Origin: Limanda limanda
Lineage: Eukaryota; Chordata; Actinopteri; Pleuronectiformes; Pleuronectidae
Assembly: GCF_963576545.1 (NCBI RefSeq)
Contig: NC_083648.1
Span: forward strand, 18,585,154 to 18,649,153
Direction of reading: 5' to 3'
Length of the DNA stretch: 64,000 nucleotides
Numbering within the stretch: the stretch's first letter is position 1; the number at the start of each line of letters is the position of its first letter. The notes under the pieces were generated by a model that was given only the letters and a program-made list of their open reading frames with translations, was not told the DNA's origin and made no database searches. This document shows, piece by piece, positions 62,331 through 64,000 of this stretch. Made by a program: the position numbers and the translations under genes.

Positions 62331-63169
62331 ACACAACCTCCTTTGCTGACGTAATTTCCCCCCTCAAATATAAATAATGTGAAGACATTTAATCAAACGT
62401 CAGATTTGAAAAGTTCTTTGTTTAGAGGATTAGATTCTAAATAGCTTCAACTTTCTGACATGTTTCTTAACTGTAGAAACAAATGTGATGCTTGTTACAC
62501 AAGACTAGTTCACAACTGATCAGCATGCACAATATCTGCTCCTTGAAACTGAATGCAGCCATTTTGTTCTAGAACATTTTTTGGTCATTTTATTTCCTTT
62601 ATTGATCAGACGGAGTGTAAAGTGAGAGAGGGGAGGACACGGAGCAAAGTTCTGCAAATCAAGAAAGGAAACTGCAGAGGACTGAAGCCATTCACTCTCC
62701 ATGTGAGCTTCCTGACACCTGGTCGTCCGTTTCTACACACTTCTGCTTTTCCTGCAGTTTGCAATTGTACAGTTAAAAAAAGTCACAAGTGGAAGTTGTC
62801 AGTCTGGCCTGGTGTGAACACAGCCACAGTTCTGAGAGGTCTTATAAATACATTGACAGTTAATTTCCCATTTGTGTTAGACAAACCGAAAGAGCAACAT
62901 TACAGGTGAAATCATCATCCACTAATCTCATTTAACTACATGACAAGTTCTTTATATAAATGAGGCAAACCATGAAATTTTGAATGATAAACAGCATGAG
63001 GTTCGGACAAATGTGGTTATATTCCTATGAGATTGTGTGCGTGTCAGTAGCAGCCTCTTGTACCGACAGTAAGTTTGTAAAGGCAGTATAGCAGAATTAA
63101 GCATGAGAAAAATAATGGCAGAATAACTGCCACCAAGGAGTTCGTGTTTCATCTGTATTTGTGAGTAAA

Positions 63170-63345
63170 GCCTAACCCTCCTAAGTACAGGATGGATTAT
63201 CATGGAACTTGTGGTACGAGTCAGGGAATAGTTCAATGATCTCGATGAAGGTAATCAGGCATGTTCAGAGGGACTGATATTTATGGGTGAGTTTAACGGG
63301 ACTGTTTGGTTTTAGGTGAGGTACCCGCCCCCAAGGTTATATTCT
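63170..63345 (+). repeat. Dispersed repeat family A fragment
   Basis: 'gggaatagttcaatgatctc', 'gatgaaggtaatcaggcatg', 'ttcagagggactgatattta' and 'gggactgtttggtttt' align in order with 9440-9612 and the 3' half of 35395-35697. Confidence 0.65.
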
Positions 63346-63656
63346 AGTTTTAACTATTTAATCATAAGTGCAGTACCTGCAGGTAGAGATGCATCATATA
63401 ATGGGTCCACGGCCCCTCACCCTCCATATAAAGGCTCTGTAATGTCTGTGTTGAATGTCTCAACACTTAACTAATGAAAAAATGGCATCTGCCACAATAA
63501 TGAGTGTCTACGGCTGCTTACTAAAAAAATAATTAAATCAGCCTAGCTACTTTGTCATATTCCTTCTTAAAAAATCCAAAATCTAAATTATAATGCCACG
63601 TCAAGTTATTAGCAATGATGAAGTTTTAAACACCAACGTTTTATCAAATTAGATTC

Positions 63657-64000
63657 TTTATTCAACTTTACAAATACACATGTGCCATACAGGAACATAA
63701 CAGGCATAGTTATAGATGCATATTTACAACAGCAAACAAGTCCGACAAGAACAAGTGGTTGGCGGGACGGTGAATCTCTTGGGCGCAGAGGAAAGTCAGG
63801 AGGGAAACCAGGTTCACTTACTGAGAGAGGGAAAAAACTTAAATTAGGGACACAGCAAAAAAATTAAAATCCATCCGACATGAACCCTGTTAGTGCTATA
63901 ACTCGAACACTGGTCCTTTTGTTCCAAGTGAAACTGTTCAAGGTGCATTCATGTGTTCCCATTGCACAGTGGGCATCAGGGAGCCCTTTTTGGTTTTGAT
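63657..64000 (-). other. Possible 3' UTR of a minus-strand neighbour, with AATAAA at 63662-63657
   Basis: TTTATT at 63657-63662 is AATAAA on the minus strand, with T-rich DNA beyond it on that strand. The sequence to the right is non-repetitive, UTR-like and has no plausible plus-strand gene. In human 1p34, NASP lies beyond CCDC17 next to GPBP1L1 and would point this way. That identity is only a syntenic guess. Confidence 0.3.

Larger units (their letters stand above)
61641..63650. other. Spacer downstream of gpbp1l1
   Basis: No gene can be supported. It contains two family A repeat fragments (62150-62330 and 63170-63345) and otherwise AT-rich single-copy sequence. ORFs here are short and unrecognised. 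Confidence 0.5.

Overview
The window is nuclear DNA of a ray-finned fish, probably a percomorph teleost. The genes are split by GT-AG introns with vertebrate polyadenylation signals. The proteins match vertebrate families nearly end to end, and the spaces between genes carry microsatellites and old interspersed repeats of a teleost type. There is no operon, CRISPR array or other prokaryotic feature.

Layout. From 480 to 8243 (minus strand) lies the 5' part of sgip1, an endocytic adaptor; its later exons are beyond the left edge. From about 8.8 to 28.8 kb there is no protein gene I can support, only simple repeats, TE fragments and single-copy DNA that may be regulatory. A GC-rich promoter at about 28.8-29.2 kb leads into pik3r3 (29195-33647, plus), the p55-gamma PI3-kinase regulatory subunit; all ten coding exons join in phase to 467 aa. 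From 33.6 to 41.2 kb come the pik3r3 3' UTR, repeats and an isolated GC-rich CCAAT-box promoter-like block near 37.3 kb with no gene. Then ipp (41847-45415, plus; BTB-BACK-Kelch), tmem69 (47491-48360, minus; tail to tail with ipp) and gpbp1l1 (53029-61207, plus; a vasculin-like factor sharing a head-to-head promoter region with tmem69). The right edge (about 63.66 kb onward) looks like the 3' UTR of another minus-strand gene.

Gene order and orientation pik3r3-ipp-tmem69-gpbp1l1 follow human 1p34, except that MAST2, which lies between IPP and PIK3R3 in human, is absent. sgip1, distant on human 1p31, is the upstream neighbour here. The five genes do not form a pathway; the conservation is syntenic.

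The more striking non-genic items are a 751-bp internally deleted hAT transposon with a perfect 8-bp target duplication and a relic of the transposase C-terminus (gpbp1l1 intron); a repeat in sgip1 intron 1 whose copies carry perfect palindromic oestrogen-response-element consensus sites; a 212-bp inverted-repeat MITE; one dispersed element family recognisable in six fragments; stacked upstream ORFs in the pik3r3 leader; a splice-created upstream ORF in ipp; and the orphan promoter-like block at 37.2-37.45 kb. I found no clear evidence of an entirely new multi-gene system.
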